From Caenorhabditis remanei (lineage: Eukaryota; Nematoda; Chromadorea; Rhabditida; Rhabditidae): 64,000 nucleotides of DNA. Position numbers and translations under genes: made by a program. Of the stretch, positions 31,430-43,182 are shown in pieces. A model generated the notes under the pieces. The model worked only from the letters and a program-made list of their open reading frames with translations, was not told the DNA's origin and ran no database searches. The stretch covers positions 19,962,587-20,026,586 of the forward strand of contig NC_071333.1 in NCBI RefSeq assembly GCF_010183535.1, read 5' to 3'. Each line of letters opens with the position of its first letter. The first letter of the stretch is position 1.

Positions 31430-34120
31430 TAACACTTACAATTTGAATTGGCAGGTTTCTTCAGTGATGTCGACATCTGAATTGGGCAAGTAGATACTGA
31501 AGATAGTCATCGTCAGCTGGTTGTTCATCATGGGTGCCACGTTCCAGGAGATGTTGTTGCACCAGTCAGTTGCATGCACCCAACAAATCGATTCTCCGTT
31601 CACGTAGATCATATCTCCGGCTTTTTGTGTGAATTGATGCTTGAAATCCTTCCTCAAGTAGGTTCGTCCAATATCGGCCAGAACGATCCTTTCAAGTAGT
31701 CGATTCCATATTTCTCACACAATCTTTCCATTTCTCCCTAATAATCGTAGGGAACGTCAAACCATTCACAATCGCTGGGACCAATGTTGATGATTACAGC
31801 TGTCATGTGATTTCTATCTCAATGGGCTGGAGTCCGGCAGCCTGGAGCCTTTATGAACAGCTGGACAGTGTTCAATCCAGGAATCTAGTGACCAAGGTAA
31901 GAAAGCGTATTGGAACTACAAAGTAGGCAACAGAAAGCGGGGAGTTATGAGAGTTAGTTTCTGGAAAACTAGGGCGTTTTTAATTTTAAAAGTCGTGTAT
32001 AGGTCAACTCACATTCATTTGCGTCAGTTTCTATAACATCTTCAGATGAAAATAGTGAAAGGTCGGGACGAAGACATCCACCACGAATGCAGGCGACAGT
32101 GCAGTTATCCAAGTAGCGTTAAAGTTCCAGACTTCCCGCTACTTTTCTGTTGTCAATAGTGAGAATTTAAGGCTTGAGAAGAAGCGGCTATCTCTTATTC
32201 CCCTCGAACGCGGTTTTTACGTCTTCCTCAATACGAATCACATTCTTCGGCTTTTTATGGAGGTACTAGCTCAGAGTAGTAATTGAAAACTGGTTGGTAG
32301 GTGTTGTTAAGGATAGCCCGTTTCGAAACCATCAGCATAATTTTCTGAGCGCTCATATCCAGTGAGACGTAGAGCTCTGGGAGCAATCTGAAGCTATCCG
32401 GTAGGTTTTGGAAGGCAACTCATGGGATGAAGACGTATGGGTAGAATCGTGGAGACTCGAGGAGATGTCCGTGGTCAATGAAACATTCGCAGAAGTTTTC
32501 TGAAATAACAACATTTGTATGTATGTATGTTTTCTAGTGTAGTTTTCTCCATCGCCTGTTTTTTCAATGCCTACGATTAGGTTTTTTTTTTGCAAAAGAA
32601 GTGAGAAGAAGAAAACGGAAAACCCGTAATTAGGGTCATTCCACCGATTCAATCTTCTGAGATTTACGCCGAGGAACAGCTTCCATATGATCTTTCTCTC
32701 TTTTTTCTTTCCCTTTTTTTCTTCTTCTATTTCACTATTGAATTGAATAAGACCAGTAGGCCATAGAAAAGCAGGGCAAGCCAATGTATTTCTGTCCTCG
32801 TTTTGATAAGATCGCTATCACAGAAAGTACATGTGACGGTTTCCCCCTCTCACTTCGTTTCATAGCAAATATATTTTCACAAAAAAATGAATACTGTAAC
32901 GTGCCATTCTTACTTTCTTTCTCATCAAGCTTACCTTTTCTCAATCAACACATTTTACTGGCCCCACGCCTCTTCTGGTACAATGCCCCAATCGAACACC
33001 AAGTATCTGCATTCTGCTCTTGCTTGTCAATGGAGTGACCGTAACTGACAAATGCCTCATGTGCCTGTGTATAAAAATGAATTAGTTTTATAAGGGGTTT
33101 TGAGATAAAACACTAACCACATGTCCATTAGTGACGTCTTGTTCTCCGTAGACACGTCCCAGATAGAATTATTTCTAACCATCTCTTGAATCAATCCCGT
33201 CAGCATGACTCAATTAATCCTGCACTTTTTCAGATACTCATCTCGGTTCTCCTCATCTTCATGAGTTTGGCAAAACGAGATCCATCCATGTTGACGATGA
33301 CAAGCTGTCGTCAGTTTGAGCATAAGATCCGAGATAGCTGCCTCGAAATTGTTTTCATGATTTGTTTGATCGTTCTCAATCTGGAAGTGAATATGAATTT
33401 GATTTTACCATTTACCAGGAGTCACCGCCTACATCTTTCAAAAATACATTGTACTCCTCCTTGGCGGTTTCAAATTCATTGTAGTTACCGTGGCTCAACG
33501 CATTGTTGTACTTTATGATGAGTTGCGGCATGAACTTTGTCTCTCCAAGGTCATTGAGAGCAAGATTGAACATCTGTAACAATAAATGATAAATATTTAT
33601 TGCGAGAGTTGTTAGATTTCGGTAGTTGTGTCAATTTTAGCTTTTTCCTAATACAGCCTCCAAACAAATACTAACTAGATATTGCAGGTAGAATCGCGTC
33701 TACATGTACGGGAAAGTATCAAAAAGTCAGTTCCGAGCACAGAGTCAAATATTAGGATTTCCAGTAGCCGTGTCTTGTTTCAACTCAGAATAAGCCGAAT
33801 TTTGATGCTGAAAACTGAAAATGTCAGATAACTGTCTTTTTCCTGATTCGGCCTGTTCCGACCCGGTTAAAATTTTCAAGTTGGCTCGGGCTGGCTCACG
33901 ACAGGTTTGACCTCTATTAGGCCCATTTAAGTATTTTTTACCGGAATTTTAAAGATAATTCTTCTTTTTCTACTTTTCTCTCTTTGAAAACTCTTCATCT
34001 GTTAAGCCTACATTCAAACATCTCTGGTAGTCTTCAATCTCCATGTAGCACATCCCAAGTCGACACATCCCCAGTGAGCATGTCCTGTTGGCTGTTGGAG
34101 TGAACATCATCCGCATCAGA
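31430..34120 (-). pseudogene. KDM6/UTX-type histone demethylase pseudogene
   Basis: Pieces of a JmjC demethylase of the UTX/JMJD3 family appear in order on the minus strand. First come TPR-like fragments (GMCYMEIEDYQRCL near 34050; LALNDLGETKFMPQLIIKYN near 33560). Then comes a stretch ending in NCTVACIRG...DLSLFSSEDVI near 32060, where intact UTX has an IRGL...LDLGLFSTK segment. The JmjC core follows: QLFIKAPGCRTPAH near 31850, with the iron-binding H present but a stop just after it; INIGPSDCEWFDVPYDY near 31770 followed by a stop; and HATDWCNNISWNVAP near 31540. Several in-frame stops and frame changes show it is dead. Family assignment is from recall of the conserved UTX core. Confidence 0.72.
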
Positions 34121-34599
34121 GGCCTGAAAAACGGCAAATTAACCGATTTAGTCCAGTTTTTATATTTTTTGTCGCAATTACTGGAAAGTGAGCTTTATTT
34201 GTCTTAAAGAACTTACAATTTGAATCGACTGGTCTCCATAACGTCGTTGATACCAGATTGCAGAAGTAGACCGGTTTCTGATGTCTGAAACACACATATT
34301 TCTTGATTTCGACCAAGTTTCAATCTTTTTCCGTTTCAATCACTAGAGAATAAGCCTTTTTTCACCAGAAAACTTACAGTTTAAATCGACTGTCCTCCTC
34401 AATAATGTCAACGTTAGAATAGCGCTGTTCCTAGTGCAAAAACTCCGGGAAATTCTCTTCTCTTCGCCAAAAACCTGCAAAAAATAAATAACAATGAAGG
34501 AAAATGGACACATAATGGAGAAAATTAGTGAGAGATTTTTTGAATCAGTTTTTCTGGAAAAAATTTATGAAAAACGGGCTTTTATAAGCAAAAACCAAT

Positions 34600-34745
34600 A
34601 AAAAGTCGACAAACTGTACACCGTCAAGAGAAGAAAATGGCACGCGCACGCGTAGGGTACGCGTAGCGGTCGGTGGCCGGGGAAGGGAAAACCAAGAGTT
34701 GTGTAGTCTTCTCGGACAAGTGAATTAATTATTTTTTCACGTCTA
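34600..34745. promoter_or_regulatory. ACGCGT-rich promoter-like repeat, copy 1
   Basis: Contains the palindrome ACGCGT twice and TACGCGTAGCGGTCGGTGGC, followed by GGGGAAGGGAAAACCAAGAG. Found also at about 40080-40230, 48010-48170, 48900-49025 and 49110-49260. It lies upstream of the minus-strand leader exon, and upstream of a plus-strand TTTTTACAGGTATATAATGG site at 34867, so it might be bidirectional. Confidence 0.6.
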
Positions 34746-34960
34746 AAGCTTTTCTCATCGCGTAAACAGATAATCAGAACAAATTTTTGGGTAAAAGTGT
34801 TGAAAAATAAGACTATGGTGCAATATCTGTTGATATTTTACATTGATTTCTGAATAATCTCTTTTTACAGGTATATAATGGAAGTTTCGCGTCTACGAGA
34901 AGAATTAAAGATGTCTTTACTTGACAGAAGAATGAAATATTGGAAAAACAGATGCTGAGT

Positions 34961-35193
34961 ATGTATTTCAGTAAAAACTTTATATTTTCAATTGAAAACC
35001 GTCGGCATTTATTATGAAAATTTTGAAAGTTTTGAGCATAAAATAGTTAAAACATGTATAAAATATTTGTTGAGTGGTCATTTCATTGGAATTTCTTTAG
35101 TCTCGAATGCAAAAATAAAATAGAAATGCAACAATTCGACAAAAAACTCAGAATAACTTGGTGTTTCCAAAAATGATAATACGGACGTTCTGC
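34961..35193. other. Short gap downstream of the acidic-repeat gene
   Basis: AT-rich; includes a likely 3' UTR of the minus-strand gene at 35194 (TTTATT near 35112 read on the other strand as AATAAA). Nothing else seen. Confidence 0.4.
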
Positions 35194-36251
35194 TCATTCC
35201 GAATCCGGCCCATTGTCATCCCGTTCCGGTTGTCGGTGAAGTGCTCCATCGACTTTAATGGCTGGTGGTGATTGACGACGTTCCGGTGTCGTTGGAGTAC
35301 TACTAACTTCAGATGAGTGATAGGATGAAGGCGTGCCGGGGTCATCGTTGTCGCCTTCTGGAATATTTTTGAAGAATTCACGTAAAAATTCCATATCGGG
35401 AACTGGAACCACTTCTTCTTCTTCTTCAGCTCCCTTTTCATCCTCTTCGTGTCGTGGTGGCGGAGATTGCGAAGACCCTGGAGACTTCTCACTGTTGTTA
35501 TCTGATTCTTCATCACGACGTTTTGTTCCTCCAGAATCCGCACCGACGTCATCCCGCTCCGGTTGTCTGTAAACAGCTCCATCGACTTCAATGGCTGGTG
35601 GAGCTTGAGGACGTTCTGGTGTCGTCGGAGTACTACTGATTTCCGAGGAGTGATAGGATGAAGGTGTGCCGGGGTCATCGTCGTCGCCTTCAGGAATGTT
35701 TTCGAAGAATTCACGTAGTAGTTCCGAATCGGGAAGTGGAACCACTTCTTTTTCTTCCTCTTCGTGTCGCTTAGGCGGTTCATTGTCGCTGCCCACTTTA
35801 TCAGAACTTGGGGGTCGTCCAAGAAGTCTTCTAGATGCAGGAGACTCCACAACATCGTTATCGTCAGAATCATTGGATTCCGAAGAAGGGGATCGCTCTG
35901 CTTCGAGCGCTTCAGGTGCCTCGTGTGTTCCTGCTTCTGGGGCGGCGACATCGCTTTTTGAAGACATCGCACTGTCGTTGTCTGATTCTGCGGATTTGTC
36001 TCTGGAAAGTTATAATGTTATGTTAAAGTTTAGAAATTTGTATTGGCTCTACTCAGACTTACTGGTTAGCAGGATAAGACTTCGCAGCCTTTTTTGACGG
36101 AAATTGATTGCTCACACTGGATTTTCTCTTTCGAGTATCAGAGTTTCTAAAAAAGATATCTTTAAAATATGAGCTTTTGTATTTTTTAAAAATCCAACCT
36201 GTGGAGGTTCTCTTCCAAACTTTTGGCACCAGTCTTTCCGTTTGAATGCAT
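35194..36251 (-). CDS. Acidic, disordered RRLLGRP/EFLREFF-repeat protein (intact)
   Basis: Three exons on the minus strand, 36251-36199, 36146-36063 and 36001-35194, join in phase to 314 residues. A TTTTCAG site 14 nt before the ATG suits trans-splicing. The N-terminus is basic (DTRKRKSSVS). The rest is mostly acidic, Ser/Pro-rich and probably disordered. It contains one SRRLLGRPPSS motif and a duplicated module, EVVPLPDSELLREFFENIP then EVVPVPDMEFLREFFKNIP, each followed by DDPGTPSSYHSSE and STPTTPER. The module is an internal repeat of roughly 95 residues. The short hydrophobic EFLREFF helix may be a binding motif, as is common in disordered scaffolds; that is inference. Exon 2 is homologous to exon 3 of the chimeric gene at 17742-20396, and the upstream region is shared too. 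A broken relative lies at 25502-27865. No known family recognised. Confidence 0.8.
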
Positions 36252-36264
36252 GATGAGCAGGAAA

Positions 36265-36500
36265 ACTGAAAACCGGGTTTGATTTAACAAGTATCCAAAA
36301 TAGAAAAAAGTTTAGTAACAGGTATAACATAGGAAGACTGAATAAAACATGTGCTATAAAAGAGTCTGGTTGGCGGTACAGGAGAGAGTGACACCGACAA
36401 GACATACATATGGGAATATTGGAGGTCTGAACACATAGACAACCACATACTATAAATTCACGGTCTGATTCCGGAGGGTGTTGGTCTGTCACATTGGTTA
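36265..36500 (-). promoter_or_regulatory. 5' region shared with the chimeric gene
   Basis: Upstream sequence of the acidic-repeat gene that aligns with 20417-20640 (see that entry). It contains the candidate leader acceptor just before the ATG and the conserved TTGGAGGTCT and GGAAGACTGAATAAAA tracts. Confidence 0.65.
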
Positions 36501-38409
36501 CAAAAAATGTGATTGCCACGTTGTAACTAAAGAGAGAGTGCCCTTACGAAAAAAAGTTGTCAAACTAACGAATACCACCTTCTATACTTGTTAACGGCTT
36601 AGGTAAATTAGTTGCATTCTGACGTGCTTTCGAAAATTGTAAGTTACAAGAGAAAACAAAAATAACATTTTTTGGTCGACGATGTGTCTGGGATTTTGAC
36701 TTTATAATTGGTTCTAGTTCGCTTAAAGCAGTCATAAATTTGAACATGTGTGTCTGCTAAACAGTTATTTTTTGTTTTACTCAGTATCGATAAAACTTCA
36801 GACTTGTTATTTAATAAGGGAATGAGAATATACAGTAGCAGCCACTGAAGGGTCAACAACCTCTGTTTTCAGTGCAAAATAGCCAAGTTTAACAACTTCA
36901 AACTGTAGTACAAAGTTTATTACGAGATTGATATGTGTAGTAGTCTAAGCCTATAACTCCATTTTTGTAGTTGACAACTTTTTTGCAGGGTGCATTCCTA
37001 ATCATATATTTATTGTAGAAACCGTTCTAAAAAAATGTAAACTACGAATATAGAGTTTTAGGCAAAAACAGGAGGAGCAACAGAACAGGAGCAAAACAAG
37101 AAAACGGGAGCATTAAACAGGTATATTAGTGTCAGACAGTAACAGAATACAATAATTACTCAGGCCGCGATGTTAATAACAATTTTATTCATGAAACATA
37201 ACATTTGGTTATATGTATACAAGTATTCAGATGATTAAACGTATGGTTCCTATCCTTAAAAATATGATTAGAACTGAAAATTCAAAAAACATTCCAGGAA
37301 CTATAAGCTGAGTGGTCAGTCAATCGGTGTGTTCTGAAACACACATAGCGATAAAACTGACCGCCTAGCTTTAATAGTCTCTAGGATAAACTTACGTGTT
37401 CGGTCAGAGTTTGAGAACGCTCTGACATGAAATATAGAATAAAAGAATTACAGTAAAGTCGGAATGACCCAAACGAAAGGGATCTAAGCACCGAATCAGG
37501 AAAATCAGCGCGACAACACAGGATGGATCTTCAGAGTCAATCTCACTTCTAAATGTTGAAATATCTATCGGAATAGACCGCAACAGGTCTTTCTATTTTT
37601 GATTTCCAGACGTTGCTCCATACTTCGGAAGTAATAAAAGACTTGTTGCTTTCAACGTCAGAGTTGGCATAGTCCATTATAAGAGTTCTGGAAAAATTTG
37701 TATTCCTCGAACTGTGAGTTGGTCCACAATGCTCAACTTTCATGTTGGCACGTGGAGATGAAGCTGGTTTCTGAAAGTAACAACTGATTACGGCCTTAAT
37801 ATCGAAACGAATAACCAAAAGCTGATGTACAGGGAGCCCCGGTGGTGACGTGTTGTCTTTTTGGTTTCTAGAACTCTTTGGCACATCAAAATTCTCGTGA
37901 TTCGCTGGAATTGTTGTAACAGTAAAGTCGGTGGAGTAGGGTGTGATGTGGTATCGAGTTGGAAGTACTGATTTTTAGGACCGAGTGATTCGAGAGGGGA
38001 TGGTCGGCTTGTCTATATTTTTTGTGACTGGTTTTTGAACACAGTTTCTGGCTGTCCAGCGGAATGACTTGGCGAGGAAGACTTCTCTCGACTGATTCTC
38101 TCTCCTAAAATTTCAGGATAATAGAATATCTCGAACAGGGGTAAAGCCAACCTTCCGAAAAGTCCGTGCTTGCTTGACGTTGCTTCACTCTTGTTTCCTC
38201 TGCCTGGCGGTCTTCAATTTGTGCACGAAGGTTAGCGGCAGCTTCTTTCCATGTTTTGTTGAGCTAAAATATATCCAGCATGCTCAGTAGGCTCAAGTTA
38301 ATGGAATGACGGGTTCAGGTTCTCGTCAAACGATGGAGATCCGGATTCTGTTGGTGAGAGTTCTAAAGATATCAAACCATTTTTATTGATTTTTTTTAAT
38401 TGAGATTAT

Positions 38410-38640
38410 AAAACTTACATTTTATTTGTGGGCTCAACGACTTCCTCTCGCGATTCACCAGAATTGTATGTCGGATAAAATGTCCCCCTGATTGATCCGC
38501 TTTTTGCACTTTTTGTGCTGAATTTCTTGGTGATTCTGGCGATTGAATTCACGTTCAGCTTTATGCTCCAGACGCAATTTCTCGAGACGAGCTTCATTTT
38601 CCTTCCCACAGAGAGTCTGAAGTTTCTTGCGCACCTCAAT
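38410..38640 (-). pseudogene. Coiled-coil exon remnant next to the cyclophilin
   Basis: On the minus strand a charged helical stretch (EVRKKLQTLCGKENEARLEK, then LEHKAEREFNRQNHQEIQHK) runs open and then stops at TGG-TGA near 38455. In another frame the same end region gives GSIRGTFYPTYNSGESREEV, which matches the block C frame at 47584-47690 (SIRGTFYPRHNSSESRDKV). The mixed frames show decay. Confidence 0.55.
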
Positions 38641-38839
38641 ATCCTCCTGATGTTTTTTGTGCTCCTACAACGTCAGCTTCTTGCTCTCTTGTCGTTTTCG
38701 GTGAGGTGGTGTCCTGGAGCGTTCCTTGTTCCGCTGGTGAAGGTGAGCTTGTTACGCGTTCTGCTTTTGACTCCATCCTGCAATTGCAATTCTTGCGATC
38801 CTTGGTCTTTTTGTCGCGCTTTGAAGACTTCGAGCGTCG

Positions 38840-39215
38840 CATCAGCCAGTTGATCGTGCGCTGCTCGTTTTCCATCTTGCAGCCGGTCGGTTCTTCATCA
38901 ACGCCTGACGCTTACTTTGCTGGAGGCTTGACATTTCCTTCATGACCATCTCACCACAGGGAGGAATTTGGATTTTGTGAAGTAGTTTGTCATCGTCTTC
39001 TGTGTTCAGGTTCTCGATAAAGCGCACCACGTCCTGTCACTTGACAACCTCACCAAACACCACGCGTTTCCCGTCGAAATGCTGCATATCATATGCTGTA
39101 ATGAAAAATGAGTATCCGTTAATGTCCGGTCCTTGGTTGGCCATCGAGAGTAGGAACGGTTTGTTGAAGTTCAGGGAGGGGTTCTAGTCGTCGAATGTGT
39201 CCGCCATGGTTCCAT
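38840..39215 (-). pseudogene. Cyclophilin (peptidyl-prolyl isomerase) pseudogene
   Basis: A single minus-strand frame reads like the second half of a nematode cyclophilin: [60 protein letters not shown]. Two nonsense codons interrupt it, at 39184-39186 (TAG where the family usually has Glu in FDDEN) and at 39036-39038 (TGA, probably from Gly in VVKGQD). Each needs only one base change. The frame ends about 65 residues beyond the domain. The first half of the domain is missing or unrecognisable upstream. A CYN-8/CYN-9-like source with a longer tail is possible. Confidence 0.85.
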
Positions 39216-40079
39216 TCCTAAAATAGTAGACATATAAAAATTTCCAAAGATTGAGCTGGGGTTGACAAGAATATGCTTCGATTTCTTACCTTCAACAGCG
39301 GCTTTTTGGTACAAAAGGAATGTAAAAATGTAAACGAGGCCGGCTTCCTTTCAGTGGGTGTTGGTGCGAACTGCATCCGTATCAGCGGCCTAAAAAACGG
39401 CAAATTAACCGATTCAGTTCAAATTCCAGATTTTTCCGTCGGAATTACTGGAAAGTGAGCTTTATTTGTCTCAAAGAACTTACAGTTTGAATCGACTGGT
39501 CTCCTTAACGACGTCGACACCAAATTGAGTTCATGTAGTAACAATCTGATAATGGCTCTCCACCCATCTATTAAAATCGATCATCGTTAATGACATTGCT
39601 GATTCTTTTAATAAATTCTAGATAGAATTCTCGCATGGAAACGGAATTTGATAGAATGTCCTATTTTCAAATCTTCATCCAGATCCACGTCCGTCTTCCT
39701 CTGGGAGTTTTTCAGATCAGCTTGATATTGTACACGTAGGAGGCAGGGCAAGCATCTTCAAATAGGTGTTGATAGCGGAAGTTGGCCGGTATCTGAAAAA
39801 AGAAATAAAAAGATTTCTCGATTTCGACTAATTTTCAATAATTTTCCTTTTCAATTACCTGCAAATGACCCTTTTTTACTAAAAACTTACAGTTTAAATG
39901 ACGTCGATATAAAAATTGTGAGGTTTCCATGTAAAAACATTTGCCAACCATTTAGTGTCTTGTCGAGAACCTGCAAAAAAGATAAAAATGAAGAAAAATG
40001 GCCACAGAATGGAAAAAAAAATCAGTGAGAGACATTTTGAATAAAATTTTCAGAAAAAATTGCTTTTTTGAGCAATAAC

Positions 40080-40230
40080 CAATGAAAAGTCGATAATCTG
40101 TACACCGTGAATAGAAGAAAACGACACGCGCCGCGTGGGGTCCGCGTAGCGGTCGGTGGCCGAGGAAGGGAAAACCAAGAGTCGCGTAGTCCTTTCGGAC
40201 AAGTCGTGTAGTCTTCTCGGACAAGAGAAT
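40080..40230. promoter_or_regulatory. ACGCGT-rich promoter-like repeat, copy 2
   Basis: Contains GACACGCGCCGCGTGGGG and CCGCGTAGCGGTCGGTGGCC then GAGGAAGGGAAAACCAAGAG. The ACGCGT core is altered to GCCGCGT here; the flanking tracts are kept. It precedes the block B leader exon on the minus strand. Confidence 0.6.
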
Positions 40231-40400
40231 TAATTGTTTTTTCACGTCAAACACTATTTTTATCGTATAAAGTGCTAAACATAGATAATTTTGGGTAAAA
40301 GTGTTGAAAATTGAACTACGGTGAAGTGTGTGTTTTTTCAGGTATATAATGGAAATTTTTATGCCGTCGGGTCTCGCACATGCGCATTTTTGCATTTTTG

Positions 40401-41140
40401 CATCGAAAATGTACTATTTTGATGAAATTTTGGGTTTCGATGAAAGTTTCAATTGAAAAAAATAGAAAATAAATTATTCCAGATATTTTTAAACTTCTGG
40501 AATTTTACCGGGAACATTACTATACAGTTATAACACAAAATATACTGATCATGTACCATTTATAGAAGACCGTGTTGAAAATACAAAAGTAAAAAATAAA
40601 AATGTATGATAAAAGTAAATGCTTTTGGAATATAGAATGTAGTGATTTGGGCTTAGAATGTTCGAAAAAACACAAAAAGAAATACTTCAAGAGAACGATT
40701 GATGTGAATTACATGGAGAAAACGGAGATTAGAGGAAATTTTTTAACAAAATGCGGGAAATTATAAAATGAGAGAGGGATAGAAGAAGGAGAGAGAATAT
40801 GGAAATGAATTTTGAATTCATTTTGGTTTGAAATGAACTCTCAGAGGGATTTAACCATTTGACACTATTTTTAAAGCAAAGGGAGGACGATTTGACTGGA
40901 AATGAATTTTAAAAGAAAAGGCAGAGCGGCATAAAAAGAATTTGGGAAACGATGTGAGGAGAAGGATGGGCGAAAGTGTTTTGATGACTTGAAGTAAAAA
41001 TGCAAAATTGAAAGACTTGAAAATCAAAAAAGAAGAGGACTAGAAGAGTAGCATATGTTCGCGACCTGTAAAACAAAGGTTGAATCGATTTTTTGTGTTT
41101 TTGAGGAAACAGTAAAACTAGAAATACTATAAAGCTGGAA
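40401..41140. other. Intergenic, purine-rich
   Basis: AT-rich then, at 40740-41050, rich in GAGA/GGAA stretches. It includes the 3' flank of the KH gene. No gene or repeat recognised. Confidence 0.4.
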
Positions 41141-41146
41141 AACCCA

Positions 41147-42784
41147 CTAACTTTCAGTATTGATTCTCCTTCCTCCCAAAATGCTTTTAATATGCTTTCG
41201 AGCCATCAGAATTTTACATGGATCTCCAGTCATTAAGACGCTTGCTGTCTTTCCTCCCGGCTCGTGTGGGCGCAGGATGGTGATATCAACTCCGAATGTC
41301 GATCGAATATGCTTGATATTGGCTCCTTCTTCCCCAATAATTTTTAAAATGGAGTTTGCAGGAATCTTCATTTCCTTATGTTTGGTATCCGTTTCTTGCC
41401 TCTTCTCGATTTCTGATCTTCTGGCATCGTGGCGACGTCCTTCTCGACGACAACGAATTATAGAATTATGGTAGCGAGTGATTGTTTCGATTCTTTCGCG
41501 TCGACCTAGATATTCGAGACGACGTCGAAGAAGTTCTTCTGGTTCCGGATGTTTTTGCCTTCGGGCATCGTGTCGACGTGATGAAGTGCCAGGTATTTCA
41601 GAATCCGGGCGATTTGAAGAACGAGAGTCAAAAATGACTTCTGGTTCTGGAGATTCTTCCTTGCGTCCTTGATTCTCTTCTGTTCTGACGGCTTTTTCCT
41701 GCTGACGGCTTCCTTCTAATAATCCTTGTCGACGTGATGAACGAGAGTCAAAAATGACTTCTGGTTCTTCATCGAGTCCTTGAGTCTTTCGTCTTCTGAG
41801 GTCTTCTTCAAGCTGGCGACATGCAGAATGATAATCAGAGGATATTTCACCATACATTCTCAGATGTTTCTCCAAATTTTGAAGACGCCTTTTTTCTCGT
41901 GCTTCCATGGTTTTCACTATTGGACGCGATGAGCTTTCTGAAGGATGAAAACATTTTCTGAATTGTTTTTTTTAGATCCCCCATGAATCAAAAAGGTTTA
42001 CTCCGTGGTAAAGTCGTGACTTTTCATTTTCAAATAAACAATTTCAGAAATTCGTCAATAGACCGCAGCCCCATTTAATTACCTCTTCTCTTCTCCATTC
42101 GATTGGCTGCAGCGATTTTACTCTCTTCTCTACTGACGGATTCTTCATGACGACGTTTTTCAAAAGAATCCGAAAAAAAGCTGGGTGCTGCATTGAAGTC
42201 TGAAATTAATGAGTTATTAGAATTCCAGAATCCCTAAATGTCTCAACGTACTAAATTTTATGGTGGAGGCTGATAACGGTGGCTCCGAGGTCCCTTGATG
42301 TTCCGGGCGAGTAGATTCTGAAAAAAAAAAAAATGAAAAAAAAGAAATATTAATAAAAGTTTCGAATCTAACCTGCCCTGTTACCATCTTGATCCTCCAT
42401 CTTTGTTTCAGAACTGTCTTCCTCCTCCTCTTCTTCTTCTTCCAAATCGCTCTCACTACTGCTTTCGCTTGATTCTAGTGTAATAACGGAGTGTGGAGGT
42501 GGTGCAGGCTTCTTCTTGTTCATATTGGCAGCCTTTTCCATTTGGGCAGATTTTTCTCGAGTTTCGGCAGCACGGCTTGTGGATGGTAAACGTGATTTCA
42601 CTTGATAATCGCTTCCACTCACGACTCTTCTTGATAATGGGAGACCGACGACGCGTAGTGGTGGAGCAACCTTCTTCTTCTTGCATGCTGTTTCCTTCTG
42701 TGGAGCATTCGTTTCTTCGGATCCGGCAACACGGCGAAGTGCTCTTTTTTCTCGAGCTCCTGCGTTACGAAGAGTTTCTTCCAT
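41147..42784 (-). CDS. KH-domain protein with charged disordered N-terminus
   Basis: Four exons on the minus strand, 42784-42373, 42317-42252, 42199-42083 and 41937-41147, join in phase to 461 residues. A TTTTTTTCAG site 35 nt upstream of the ATG suits trans-splicing. Residues 1-200 are lysine/glutamate/serine-rich with a run of acidic residues. Residues about 215-385 are arginine- and glutamate-rich, probably helical, with two copies of PEVIFDSRSS and two of RRHDARR. A single KH domain occupies about 386-453, with the RNA-binding loop GEEG inside IIGEEGANIKHIR and a following beta strand VDITILRP. This predicts a nuclear or cytoplasmic RNA-binding protein. It lies between degraded blocks B and C yet has no stop or frameshift, so it is probably under selection. 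I do not recognise an orthologue. Confidence 0.85.
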
Positions 42785-42859
42785 CTCAATTTTGTTTTCA
42801 CTCTAGCTTTGAACTGATACTGAAAAAAACGTTTGTTTCCGAGTGATTTAAATAAAAAA

Positions 42860-43182
42860 ACAAAAAGTTGACTTCTGCTACGAATATAAAGAATTGCAGT
42901 TTGACTTCTTTAAACAGGAGTAAAAACTTTCTTACACGTTTCAAATGTAAACAGTCGCATAACCTTCTAGGACAGGAGGTGCAAAATCAATAGTTACCCG
43001 GTAAAAGAAAACTAAAACGTGTAACAGTGTAGTCAAAATTGTTTTTGGTTTTGGACACTCTCAGTTTTGAGCGAGCATCACCCAAAGGACCCTTCGTTCG
43101 GACAAAGGACCTTCGGACAAAGGACCTAGCCTTTTTCAAGTTGGAAATGCCCAACTTTGAGAGGGTGTCATAGTAAAACTAA
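42860..43182. other. Worn repeat sequence upstream of the KH gene
   Basis: Short matches to the dispersed family (TTAAACAGGAGTAA, also near 29660) and a tandem AAAGGACCTTCGGACAAAGGACC motif at 43085-43130. No gene seen. Confidence 0.4.

Larger units (their letters stand above)
29240..34960 (-). repeat. Duplicated block A (KDM6 cargo)
   Basis: First of three related blocks, read on the minus strand. Its high-coordinate end (34080-34960) matches 39350-40400 and 48600-49470 and holds the ACGCGT-rich promoter-like segment, a leader exon after TTTGCAG, and a short exon near AACGGCAAATTAACC. Its low-coordinate end (29240-31330) matches 36560-37560 and 43840-44680; landmarks are GCTTTCGAAAATTGT, CAGTAGCAGCCACT, AAGCTGAGTGGTCAGTCAAT and TGTGTTCTGAAACACAC. 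The sequence in between carries demethylase remnants not seen in the other blocks. Confidence 0.75.
36560..40400 (-). repeat. Duplicated block B (cyclophilin cargo)
   Basis: Second of the three blocks. The high-coordinate end 39350-40400 and the low-coordinate end 36560-37560 match blocks A and C. Within it, 37560-38480 matches 45070-45600 and 46780-47660 of block C (landmarks VPKSSRNQKDNTSPPGLPV in translation, and SIRGTFYP). The cyclophilin remnant at 38840-39215 is specific to this block. Confidence 0.75.

Noticed and set aside
35148..35972. 274-codon minus-strand frame overlapping the acidic-repeat gene
   Set aside because: It is longer than the true frame but lacks the spliced upstream exons, and its composition is a frame-shifted version of the acidic repeats.
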